The notes under the pieces were generated by a model. It ran no database searches and was not told where the DNA came from. It saw only the letters and a list, made by a program, of their open reading frames with translations. Source: Acestrorhynchus altus (Eukaryota; Chordata; Actinopteri; Characiformes; Acestrorhynchidae). From it: a stretch of DNA of 64,000 nt. Each line of letters begins with the position of its first letter. Positions within the stretch are counted from its first letter, which is position 1. Shown piece by piece: positions 46,091 through 58,300 of this stretch. The DNA lies in the NCBI GenBank assembly GCA_034509495.1, contig CM067523.1:5726996-5790995 (forward strand), in the 5' to 3' direction. The position numbers and the translations under genes are program-made.

Positions 46091-46914
46091 AGAACCCAAT
46101 TCTGCACCAGAAAAAGAACAGAATAAACCACTGAGAGCCCAATATTGCCATGATATCCATTTCCATGATTAGTGTTTGCAAATGTATGACCACAGCTGTA
46201 ATTCTAAATGTTTTGGCAGCTCAGAGTCCGTATGTGGACTGAATGACTAGAGAGGGAATGACTTGTTTTGAAACTTGCATAACTGTTTTCCATGATATAT
46301 AAAAACCTGTTACTATGTTATAACATGTTGTCTGTAGAGTTGGTCATGGCACCCAGTGTGAGACCATTAAGATGAGGTTCTGTGTAAAATGTCAGTTTTG
46401 CTGCAGGCCAAAGCGACTTCAGCTACTTAACACCTGGACTGTGGATCATGTCTCCATTAAAGTGATATTTGGTTAGTAGGCTCTTTTGATGTATCACTAC
46501 CTGAACCCTCACTCACTCTTCTTTCGTTATGATTAAACTGTAAGCACAGTAAGCAGAATCATGTGCTTTTGGCTTGATAGTGCACTGTATGTTTGACTGA
46601 CAGGAAAACAGAAGATGGCATGAACGCTACTGAATGCAAGGACAGCAAATTGTCTTAGCAGCTGTTAACTCTGCAGCCAAGAGACGAGCACAGAAGGGTC
46701 AAGAGACACTTCCCACAGTTCTCTGCTATTACAAAATTGACGTCCAATGAAAAACCTATTTCTTTTTAAACATATTTAAACATATTTACATTTGATCTTC
46801 ATTTGAACCAACATGATCTTCCATTGAAATATTGATATATGTGAATGGTTTTACTCCACAAATACAACCTATTTGGTTGTTTTTGCACCTGACCACCAAG
46901 AACGCCTCATTTCA

Positions 46915-47525
46915 CCATAGTTAAGGTTAGGTTAATGTAGGTTTAGGTGTAGAATATAGTGTAGGTCAAAATTAGGTTAAGGTGTAGATTAATGTGTAGG
47001 TTAAGGTTAGGGTAGGGTTAGGTTTAGGTGTAGAGTAAGGTATAGGTTAAGGATAGGTTAAGGTGTAGATTAATGTGTAGGTTATGGTTAGGTTATGGTT
47101 AGGTTTAGGTGTAGGTTAAGGATAGGTTAAGGTGTAAATTAAGGTATAGGTTAAAGTTAGTTTAAGGTTTGGTTTATGTGTGATTAAAGTGTGTGTTAAT
47201 GTTAGGTTAAGGTTAGGGTTAAGAATTAAGAATAGGTTAAGGTGTAGGTTTAGGTGTATATTAAGGTTGGGTTTAGGTGTGGGTTAATGTGTTTGTTAAG
47301 TTTAGGTATAGATTACGGTGTAGATTAAAGGTGTAGGTTAAGGTTAGGTTTAGGGACAGATTAATATATAATTATAATGTATTATAATGGTATAATGTAA
47401 AGTGTAAGTCAAAGTTTATTTCTACATTATTATGTAGGTTAAAATTAAGTTTAAGTATAGATTAAGGTGTAGGTGAAGGTTAAGTCTTAGATATAAATAA
47501 AGGTGTTGGTTACGTTTAGGTGTAA
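46915..47525 (+). repeat. Degenerate TTAGG-rich array (telomere-like or derived satellite)
   Basis: About 600 bp of GGTTAAGGTTAGG, GTTTAGGTGTAGG and occasional TTAGGGTTAGG words with no fixed period. Smaller patches are at 28365-28435, 60910-61020 and, on the other strand, 59545-59650. Confidence 0.75.
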
Positions 47526-47759
47526 TTGAGGTCATCAGAGTACGCTTTTCATTTTTGTAGTTTTTGCTTGGTTACAGTAATGTTGGGTTGACTCTCAGTT
47601 TGTCTGAGTTGACTCTAAGAGGACTTATTAGCTTTGATGCTAGATGTTATGTAATATGTAAAATTAGAATCAGGTGCACCACATCAGTTGGAGTCAGAAC
47701 ATGGTCGGCTAGGATTTTGGAGGAGGCAATCTTATTTAAATCTCAGACATTAGTTTGGT

Positions 47760-47960
47760 TTGCTCTTGATTGTGAGATTAATTATATCACCATCAAAAAA
47801 CCCAAAGAGCTTTGTGATGCCTTCAGACAGAAGGTTGCAGATACATATGAGTCTGGGAATGGGGTTTTAAAAGATCTCAGAACAATTAGAGATTAGCCGT
47901 TCCATTGTTCGGATAATAATTTACCACGTGGCCAAGTCAGGTTCAGCATAAGTGCAGGTA
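47760..47960 (+). pseudogene. Tc1-like transposase N-terminal relic, copy A
   Basis: The frame reads KKPKELCDAFRQKVADTYES then GNGVLKDLRTIRD and a stop. This matches the N-terminal helix-turn-helix of Tc1 transposases (KELSE-FR-KVV--YESGKGFKKIS). Confidence 0.7.
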
Positions 47961-48639
47961 AAGAAGTCTGCAACAATCCTAAAATATCATCATGGTACCA
48001 ATGCTACCTCTTGCCACAATTGATGCCAAAGTACAGCATCTTCTAGCAGAAATAGAAGAACATTTTTCCTTAAACAGAAGCATTTCTCCACCATGTGTAT
48101 GTTAAAAATAGCTTAAAGCTCAAAACAGTATCTCAGCTGGAGGCCATGTTTTTGTCACTTTTAATTGTGCTAAGTTTTTAATGACTAATTAGTCATTTTT
48201 GCTTTTTTGAGACCTCTGGTTTGAATCACCTCCACTGTGAACAGTTGTGACTCCACAGGTGTCCTACTCTGTAAAAAGTACAAGGTTCTTCAATTAAAAA
48301 CTGTGGAGTAAAGGTGATTCAAGGAAACTTCACGACATCTTTGTACTTTTTTTTTAAAGGTTCTTCAAAGTCATTTAATTTCATTTCCTCTTTTAAAATA
48401 TTAGTAAATTGAAACATTGTATTGCAGTAATCAAAAATAGTTGGCTGTAGATGTGAATTGTGTTGTAAATGTTCCTGTGGACCTTTCAGCAAAGGCTAGT
48501 TACAGGATCAAATCTTGTGAGAATGTTTTTCAAGCATACAATGAGAAAAATGTGTTTACACTAATGTCAAACATTAGCCAGGTGCAGATGTGTGGTATTT
48601 ATATTAAAACGTGAGCTATTAACACAGGAACAGATTAAT

Positions 48640-48980
48640 CATCAAATATACATCAGATGTCGTGTTTTTGCAGGATGAAAGGAACGCTTTGTATACTCTA
48701 AAGGGTTTGGTTTGCTCTTGATTGTTGAAGTGAGTGGTATCACCATGACAAGATCCAAATAACTTTCTGAGGCCTTCTGACAGAAGGTTGCAGATCCATA
48801 TGAGTCTGGGAAGGGGTTTAAAAAGATCTCAGAACAATTGGAGATCAGCCGTTCCACTGTCTGGAGGAACAGCTGCGCACATGGCTGGATCAGGCTGCCC
48901 TTAGAATTTCAGGCCAAGAGCAGGTCCCAAGATATGTAAAGAAGTCTCCAACAGTCCTAAAATGTCTTGCTAAGGTGTTG
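48640..48980 (+). pseudogene. Tc1-like transposase N-terminal relic, copy B
   Basis: A second, separately decayed copy of the same region: MTRSK, stop, LSEAF, stop, QKVADPYESGKGFKKISEQL and EISRSTVW. It shares the leader GTTTGGTTTGCTCTTGATTG with copy A about 0.95 kb upstream. Confidence 0.75.
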
Positions 48981-49059
48981 CAACAGTGAAAGTGGTGGTT
49001 GTTAAGGCATGGCTTGGTGGTTGTTAAGGTTTTGCAACAGGATTTAATTAAAATTAAAC

Positions 49060-49222
49060 TTTATATTGCACACCTTTCATCCACATATAAAGCTCTGAAG
49101 GACAGATGCACGTTTTTGAAGCTCTGCCTAATGGTTGTTTTATCTTTGCGTTTGTTCTGCCTCAGAGGCAGAGCTGCCTTCAGACCTGCTTTGAGTCACA
49201 GTTTTGCACATGAGCTTGCAAA
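49060..49222. repeat. Inverted-repeat dispersed element, copy 3 (partial)
   Basis: CACACCTTTCATCCACATAT, AAAGCTCTGAAGGACAGATG and TTCTGCCTCAGAGGCAGAGC match the right halves of the 25 kb and 42.6 kb copies. The left half is absent. Confidence 0.6.
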
Positions 49223-52200
49223 TTGGTTGCTTAACCGTTGTTATGATTACAGAGTCCAAGCACTGTAATTCTCATCACACTGGCCAGCACTACATTGTAC
49301 ATTAAATCTAATAATTGGAAGATTTGCAATTTCCTCAGCTGAAGCTTTCAAGGCACATTTACTGTTCTTTTAATTGGATTCAGAATTCTTGCAAATCAGC
49401 AGAATATTACAAATCCCCATAATTAGTGGTGGGCCAAGGATGTGAGGATGACTCACAGAGCTGCTTTTGGTTTTCTGCTGATGCTGGGAAACGTAGTTCT
49501 TGTGTTTCCATGTGTACATCCAGTGCACCCAGTGCTCCTGCTTTGGAGCCCCTGTTTTGCACATAGTTGGTAATGCCTCTGAGGCTCTCTAATTAGATGC
49601 TCATATAAATATTATATTTTAAGTGTTGGGGGAGGCGTCTGAAATATGACAGGTCATAAAAGATCTGTCTTAAGTGCCCATGGGAAAGCAGGCCAGTGTG
49701 CAGTTTCATGCAGAGTGCAGAATCTTTACCAATAAGTTTGAATGGTATGACAACTGAAACATACACACTCATCTACAGGCTGGTGGAATGTACACATATG
49801 CCGACCACCAGCCATAAGCATTCGGAGCTTGCTAAGCCCGTTGCCCATGTGCTCACAGAACCAAGGGATGTTTTGCTGTAGCTTAATTCCTCCTGGCTTT
49901 TACACAATGAAACATTTGATTGTTCACGTCTGCCCCGACACATGGCCTGTATGCTTTAGGGGTGAGACGAGACCAGTGACCAGTGACCAGTGAAGTAGAT
50001 GATAATATAAGATAAGATATAAAGTGTTTTTAGTTCTTTTAAGCCAAATTTAACCCCCAAATTGTAGGTCCAAGCACATTTTTTATCAAAACATATTCAT
50101 ATACATATAAATGTCTAAATTCTATTAATATTTACATCTCAATTGAAGACATTTGAGTAGCCTAGGATGTCCTGAAAATGATATCTGTCTCTTAGAAATA
50201 AATATTTTATTGTAATATAAGGATGTCAAAGTATCCTGCAAAATTAGCATGGCCTTTAAAGCATATCAGCATGTATGTTTACTAAAATAGTACTGAAAAT
50301 GAAATGATTTTATGTGAAATACAAATAAAAAAAATCTGGTCTATTTCTCTTGACCAGCTATTGACCAGGATTGTGTATGTTTCAATTGATTTTGGTCATG
50401 TTGGTCAAGAGCTGTTTAACCAGTTTTCCACCAGTATAGAAATTACACACATATATTGAAATGTATTATAACTTAAAGTAAAAGTATAAAGTATAATAAT
50501 ACAAACCTGTGTTATAGTGCATTATGTATTATTAATATGTACAATGTTCTTGTGAACAGATATTATAATGCATTGTGAAATCCCAGTCTTTATGAGGTCA
50601 CACACTCACAACACTAACTGTTATGCATGTCACTAAACATATATAACTATAAACATAAACATACTTATGAGTAATTATATAGGCTTGTGACAGTCCCTAT
50701 AAGGTATTATGGATGCCATATAATGCATTATGAATACGGGATTCATATGAAGTTTTATCAAACTTGACATTGTAATTCTATTCTGTATATTTCAAGGCAA
50801 CTTTGGAGTAATTATTTCACCTTTCTCACATTCAACCTTTTTGACGTGCTATAGTATATCGTCCAATATTTGACATGCTTTTCAAATTAATTTGGTAAGT
50901 AGTTTTGGTTTACAGATAATGGACTGACTCAGCAGGCACTGACATCACGAATGCCAAGTTTACATTGGCCTCCAGTTGGTGGTGGTCAGACTTGGGTTGG
51001 GCTCAGCCTGGATTTCTTTGGGCTAAATCCGGTTCAGAGTCACAACTTGGTGCTGCGGTTTAGGTCAGGTCAGCCTTGGCCTGAGAAAGTTCTCAAGCTA
51101 TATTCAAGTCATGATCAAACTTGCTGACCCAATTAAACTCTATTTGTGTTTAGACAAATAAATACTGTGGCCTTCAGTGAAAGTTAAAACCCATCTATTA
51201 TGCTGTTGCACTCAGTGACTCCAAGATAGAAGGACATGTAGACGGCAGAAGCACAGCAGTGGTCCTTTTGGTGGCAAATGGAAGGAAATGTTCAACAATG
51301 TATGAGTGGCCAACTGCTTTAAGCTGGGCCTAAAGCAGGATCTGAACTTCCCCTGAGAACTGACGTCCTTTTTACGCACATGCACTGACCCGGCACACAA
51401 ACGCTTATGCAATGAGATAAAAACATTTCATTTACTGGACACCCGGCAATATTCGGACAAAGTACTCAAACATAATTGCATTTTCTGCATGTTACGTCCA
51501 ATTATAAAGCGCTAAATCTTGCGACAATGGCTGTGAACTCTCTTTCAACAAGCACAGGGGAGAAGATGGAGGGAGATGTCATTATAATGGCAGCATTCCT
51601 CACTTCCTCAAAGCCTACTTCATCAAAGCTTGGAGCCCTATTGCCTCTCTATTATTTTTTTCCAGTGGATGAAATTAATGTTATTGAAGTTGTCTCAAGC
51701 TATTGGCTAGTAATTAACACAACCTAAAATCTGGCGCCAGTGTTAACCTAGTTCTCACAAAGGGTGTTGGGTTTAATGGTTGTGTTGGCCCTCTAATGCT
51801 CCCTGACCCCTAGCAATGTTCCTCTAAGCTGGTGCCTTTTGCCTTGTGTGGTGACTTAGAAAATAGCAGAGGTCACCAAAGCACAATCAGCGCCTAAAAA
51901 ATGTTCTGACCCCAGATAGGCTGAGTTGAATGAGATGCAGAACAAGAACAAAACCACCAAATGGAAGAAAACAAACATCGAACAATGGCTTTGGAAATAT
52001 TTGCCTGTTGGGTAAACGGAGATGGGGCCACGGTGGGATGAGAGTTTCCACCAAGTACAACGCTTGGCTTCATCACTCAAAGTCATGTTGATGGCCATGT
52101 AAACAAAGCAGTGTGCATGTTCTGTTTCTCTGCACTAGGGTAATGAAGTGTCAATAATGAGGATTTGGTGAAAAGATAAATAGCAAATAATAACACACGA

Positions 52201-53560
52201 GGCGTGAGAGTTCAGAACACAGAGCAGAACATTACTTCTTTGTGTACCACTAGTGTGCCACTATACCAGTGGTAATGAGCTTGATCATCAGTGTCTTTAC
52301 ATATGAGATACGTAAGAAATGTTGCAACGTCAGATTCATTTTTAAATCTCATTCAGTTTGAAAAATCATTTTTAATAGCACTGGTTTTCCATTTTTGCAT
52401 TCACATAAGAATAAAGCATTATGTTTCTGTGAAAGAATGACATTTAGTCATTGATGACTTAGTTTCAAATGCATTAAAAATATTGTTATTAGCAACGTCC
52501 AAAATGATCAAAATGATGGTCACATCACAGCCTTTCTTAAGGCTACTTTCATAGAGATCTCAGGCATAAAAGCATTCATAAGAGCAGGAATATGGCACAG
52601 TATATTTGTTAGGTAGTAAGAAAGGCTTATTTAAAAATAGTAAATGTTAGTCAAATAAACCTCAAAATAATTTTACTAATCAAAGATTGTTTACTAAACT
52701 AACACTGAAAATCGAGACAGATTTTATGTGAAAATACAAATATAAAATCTGCTCTCTTTTTTCTCTTGACCAGCATAGGGTAGGTTTCATATGACTTTGG
52801 TTTTCCACTAGTATGGAAATTACATATGTATATGTTATAATGCATTATTACTTGTAACACACAGTTATCTGTGCATTACAACTTTAGTATTTATGATTTT
52901 CTTTTGAACATAAAGTCACATGCTCATATTTTAAAAATAGTTTTGTATGTTTGTAAGTACTTATGAGCAATTATACAGGCTTATGACAGTCACTATAAAG
53001 TATTATGAATGTCATATAATGCATATAATTGTTTTTTGAGACACACTAGTGTCTGACTAGTAGTTTGCCAAGCTGTTCAAAGGCACTTACAGATGAACCA
53101 ATTCAGTAAAGATGAATTTGAACTTCAGGTCAGTAAATATAATTCAAGTTAACTGTGTAACATTTACCCACAGGTGACCTTTTAGCGAAGCAGTTCTATG
53201 TCACACAGAGATTGACAGTGTTGTTGGCTGTAAGAGTAAGTTACTCTATTGGCGTAATGGTGGAGATCACTGAAGGACAGTGCTGGTGTGGAGTAGCTCG
53301 GCTATGCAATGTAGTGAGCTGGCAGAAGATCAGCAGGGCTTTTTTAATTCCAGTATTAGGAGACAGAAACACTGCTTTTGTCGGTTTCCAAATCTATATT
53401 TATTTGCTGTAACAAACTAAATGAAAATAATTAATGCATTTCAAATGATTTGGTGAATACAAATATGTCAAATTACAAAAAAACATCCCACAAAATTGGC
53501 CCAGAGTTCTAAATGTTAATGCTTTTAACCAAGGAACAGTATTTTATGGTCTATTCTACA
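49223..53560. other. Intergenic, no gene recognised
   Basis: About 4.3 kb of mostly AT-rich DNA. Some stretches (49420-49660 and 51460-52100) have higher complexity and might hold conserved non-coding elements, but no exon with splice sites and recognisable protein could be found on either strand. Confidence 0.5.
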
Positions 53561-53564
53561 GCTG

Positions 53565-54380
53565 AGAGCCAGTCTAATGACCTGAGTACTGAAGTAATGT
53601 GTTCATGCTTTGTTAGTACTCTGGCAGCTCTCTAATGGAGCCCAGGGTGCAGGCCAATACAGTAATCTCGACTTCTGGAAAGAAATGCATGTGTTTTTCT
53701 AGATTTTCTACCCTCATAAAGTCTGTGAATTTTGCAGTTTTTCAGGTGATCGAAGCTGATGTTGTAAGAGATATAAAGATATGGTGTTGAAACTGGGCTT
53801 TTTTCAGTGTGTTTTAGGAATTAGATAAGCAATGACCTTCAGTTTTATTTGCTAAGGCCAAATATGATCACTTCTGCATTGAAAGTTAAGATGCATCCAA
53901 TTACCAGTGAGCTCAATGCAGTTACACTGACACTGACTGATCATTCATTCATTCATTCATTCATTCATTCACACATTACAAACTGGGAAGAATGTGACAG
54001 GCTCCTTCTTCCTTTCAATGAGCCACACACATAGCAGCTCAACAGGAATTTTCCCAGTTTTCCCAATGGTCATTCCATCACTGCACACTTTTATTAATTC
54101 TTCATTCATTCATTTACTACATCCTTGTTATTTTATTAGCTAATTTAATTACATATTCCTTTTCTATATTCTTTCCCTATCTTTATTTCATGTGTGCCGG
54201 CAGTTACCTGCTACCATGTATAACTTTGACTTTGACTTTGTCTTTGACAGGTCATCAGGGGAACACTTGATCTAGAACTGAGTGTCATCTGCATAGCTAT
54301 AATAAGCACTTTTATTGTCCTGCAGGATCTGGCCTAGCATGTAAAAATAAAAAGAATTGGTGTAAGTATTGATTTGCATG
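53565..54380. repeat. Dispersed repeat blocks around a (CATT)n microsatellite
   Basis: TAATGGAGCCCAGGGTGCAG, TACAGTAATCTCGACTTCTG and TGAGTGTCATCTGCATAGCT are typical of a common teleost interspersed repeat. A (TCAT)n run interrupts it at 53940-53971. Confidence 0.5.
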
Positions 54381-54427
54381 GACAAGGATCAATATTTGCA
54401 CCAATTCAAGGCAGTTCATATAGTAAT

Positions 54428-55200
54428 ATTCACTCAACAAGCACTTTAATAGGAAGACTAACCAATATTGCTCTCAAAACAGCCACAGTTCATCATTGCA
54501 TGGTTACAAGATGTAGGAGACGTTCCTGTGAAATTCGGATCCATGTTATCATAATTGCGTTATGCAATTCCTGCACATTTTTCAGCGGCACTTCCCAAAG
54601 GTATTCTATTGGATTCTGTTCTGGTAGCTGGAAAAGCCTCTGAGAAACACTGAACACGTTGTCAAGTGTTGTGTAGGCCACTAAAGAACAATGATCTCAT
54701 TGTCATGTTCATGAAACTAGTCATTATGCTGGAAGTAGCCATTAGAAGATGAAGAGATGCATATGGTCAGCAACCGTACTTAGTTTGTGAGATTCAAGCT
54801 ATTATTGATTGGTAGTAACACACTTAAAGTGTGCCAGAAACGTTCTTCACACCATGGACTGGGTCTAAATGTTCACTAACCCTACCATTCCTCAGCAGAA
54901 ATCTAGATTTATCAGACCAGTCCATGTTTCTCCAGTCTTCAACTGTCACATGCTGGTGACCCTGTGTCCACAACAGCCTCAGCTTTTTGTTCTTGGCAGG
55001 CAGAAGTGGGCCCTGCTGTAGTCTTCTGATGCTGTAGCTCATCATCTACAAGGTTGGACATTTTCATTCTGAGATGCTTTTCTGCTTACCACAATTCTAC
55101 GGAGATGTTACTGTAGCCTTCAACCATTCTGACCATTCTTATTTCTCCTCTACAAGGTGTTTCTGTCTGTTAAACTGTTGCTCAAAGGAGCAGTTCTCAG
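54428..55200 (-). pseudogene. Tc1-like element relic, minus strand
   Basis: Minus-strand frames show HQHVTVEDWRNMDWSDKSRF then LLRN (first catalytic region) and QNPIEYLWEVPLKNVQELHN then AIMITWIRIS (C-terminal region after the third carboxylate). The left terminus TATTCACTCAACAAGCACTT is like the terminal repeat of an abundant teleost Tc1 family. The element is internally deleted and its right terminus is missing, with recognisable sequence stopping near 55200. Confidence 0.8.
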
Positions 55201-55278
55201 AACCAGTACCGATTCTGTCTGTTCAGATTCATTGCTGTAAGATAAAAACAAACAAAAACGATCAGAAAAATCGAGACA

Positions 55279-55356
<78 letters not shown>
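55279..55356. repeat. (TAA)n microsatellite
   Basis: About 26 uninterrupted trinucleotide units. Confidence 0.97.
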
Positions 55357-58300
55357 CATGGCAACAGTATCCCTCCATAGTACACAACTGTATCCTGGAT
55401 ATCTGGCTTCATTAAGCACCATAGCTAGAACTGTGATTTTCATTTTCAGCATCTTGACACCATATAAGGTCACCGTGACACCAGCAGTCATGTGGCTGGT
55501 AAATTGAAACCACAGAGTTGGAGGTTTCAAGCTCACAAAGACACTTTTGAGGCACTTTTGGTGAAGTTTGTTCAGTATGCTGAAGTCAGGACATGAAATA
55601 AAATACAGATCATATATGTCACAATTTTGTATATAAACTAGCAGAGCGTTTGGTGGATCTGAAGGTCATGTCTTCTGGGGAGGTTAAATGTTAGAGAGTC
55701 ATCAGTAATGGTCAGAAACTGTTTTGTGCACAACTGGTCAATAATGCTTAATAATAAGGACATGGCCCCAAATGGTAAAATATTAAACAACTGCTTATAA
55801 TGGTCATTTAGTGTTCTTGCAATGAATGGATTAAATGGCCTGTTCTGCTGTTTGGGGAAAATAAGATCTAGGTAATGTGTTACTATAATAACCTGCTATT
55901 TGACCTTGAGCTTGATTCCATGTTGATTTGGGACTCACTCTGTCTATTGAAGCCCTAAATCTAAAAGCAGGACTGATGTCCCATTTGTAGCTTGTGAGTT
56001 TAAACACTATATTGGGTCCCTTCTCTTCTTGCAAACCATGACAAAGCAATGCATGTTTGCGTGAAAGCAATAAAAAAAAAAGCATCAAACATTGAAACCA
56101 ATGTAGAAATGCTGGGAACTGTGAATGCATTTTTCTATTTGTCATTCAAGGTTTTATGCTATGTTCCCCTGATCAAAGAAATGAAGTGCTAACATTGTTA
56201 GGCCACATAGTACTTGGTGCTCTGCTGTTCCTGGAAAACCCTCCTATGCGGTCTTGGATTTATCCAATTCAAGTGAGCATGACAGATGCTCGAGTAACTA
56301 CTTTCCATCATCTCAAATGCTCTGTGTTTGGAAGCGTCACAGGTTTAGATTATTCCTGAGTGTGTTGATCTTGCAGAAGGCCAGTGTAGGGTTCCAAGCA
56401 TCTGCCTGACTGTGACGCTGTACAGCACTGTGCTCGCCATGCCCCTTGGAGACATCACCAAAGAGTATGACATGTGGGCTTCATGGTCTGAGAACCTGCA
56501 GCACACCTTGACTGTATGGACTTTGTCACTGTTGTGCAAAACCATTGTTTATCGCTTTCTGTCCTCATTTGGAACTGTCATTTGTATTGTATTGACATTT
56601 TTATGATGAATGGACCAATAAAAATGAACTGGAATAACATCTTTGGACGCTGTCTTCCAGTAAAAGTTAAGGTTTTTGTTCTTCTGAGAAGTTTTATTTA
56701 ACTTTTCTTTTATTTTGGAGACCCAAGGCCTTTGCATGACAGTGTCGGCATACTAAACACTCCAGCAGACCTCCATAACCACCCCCACAGTCAGATCATC
56801 AGTACTCATCTTTCAGCGTGTCCTGAAGAGCTCATGGTGTCTGGAGTAGCATCAAGGGTTTTGAGACCATAGATGGTGGGTGTGATGACAGAAGTGTTTT
56901 AGGCTATAAACCAGAGCCACCAGCTGGTCCATTTTCAGCTTGGTGACCCCTTCCATGAGGTGATGTTGGACCACACTGCTCTGTTTGTGAATTTTATCTG
57001 TATATGACTGGTCTGTTGCTAAATGGTGCAATCTCCTGCCCTTTACCCCAGATTTTTCCCTCGGCGCTTAGTTTTGGTTCCTTCTCTCTTTTTGTCCTAA
57101 CCTCTGTGGTTTAGTTAAGATTAGCTAAATATTTACCTCAGTTGACTGAGAGCATCATTAATTCAACCTCTTTCTCAGAATTGGCTTCGTCTAGTCCGTT
57201 CCTCATTTCTACTCCTGTGCAGCTGGTCTGAAATGACAACTTTTGGACAAACCCGCTGGTCTAATGGAAACATTTGGACTCTGCGAGTGGGTTGATTTGG
57301 AATGCAGCTAAAGCAACATGTCCTCGATTGTCCCTGACCCTGTGCAAGCAATAATTTTGGGCTGCAAGCGGCATTGTTGCAAAAACTATTACCAAATTCT
57401 ACACCAGGGAACACTTCAGTAATGTTTGGTCTCAGGCTTGACCAATATGACGAGGGGAAGAATTTGCAAAAGATTTGCTTCACTCGCAGGTCACTAGATC
57501 CCACTGTTAAAGTGCCCTAGTTAGTGCGCTTGTCTGGCCCTGGCTCTGTGTTGGAGTGTAAACAAGACTTGGCAAGTCACTCAGCTCCTTGGCTTATTTG
57601 CCATGTTGGTATTCCGGTACAGCTGCAGCCTGCTGTTCACTGTGTGAAGAGTTTAGGCCAATCAAAGGAAGACTTAAGGCTGAGAGGCAGAGAAACAAGA
57701 CAAATGGACATGTGTGCCACAGTGACATCTATTCTTGAGACAGAACTGGCACATGGATAAATGTAGTTTTTCTTATTAACCTCAGATATAGCTGTAGAAT
57801 AGTGGTTAGATCCTTTCAAATGCCAGAATGTTCCAAGACATTTCCGTGAATAGCAAACTTGAAGCCAAACTGAAAAGGCACTGTCAGTTTGACAGTTTAG
57901 TTCAGCGATGATTTATATTCATGATGTTCTTTTCACAGATTCATGGTGGTTTTGATTTTAGGCCCCATTTGTGGTCAGACTTAGGAGAAGCTTTTCTGCG
58001 GTCATGGCGATGGAGATCCTACTCACAACTCAATTACAAACTCTGTATGGTCGTTGAAGATTCTTGCTTAATGTTTTGCCAAAAAGAATCCCAACAAAAC
58101 TTTGGCTGCCCCTATACTATTCAAGATGGAATATTTAGTCATTTCATTCTAAACAGGCAAACAGCCAAATTTGCCCTTTCAGAATCTGGCTGTTGAAGGC
58201 AAACCGTATGACCTGGGATTTGAACTTGCCATCCTTGGTGTGCATTAGACCACTGAGCCACTCAGAGCCTTACATATTTAACCTCCTAGGACCTGACTCT

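Noticed and set aside
46915..47525. True chromosome end (telomere)
   Set aside because: Too degenerate, with many non-TTAGGG units, and flanked on both sides by ordinary sequence and genes.
55150..55536. 128-codon minus-strand ORF with poly-isoleucine
   Set aside because: It spans the (TAA)n microsatellite and a Tc1 relic edge; no real protein signature.
56412..56606. Hydrophobic ORF (TLYSTVLAMPLGDITKEYDM..) as a possible membrane protein exon
   Set aside because: No partner exons or recognisable homology; the hydrophobic end is AT-rich and could arise by chance.
57175..57504. 109-codon minus-strand ORF with Cys/Ser-rich middle
   Set aside because: No recognisable family motif, no splice context, and surrounded by repeat fragments; insufficient support for a gene.
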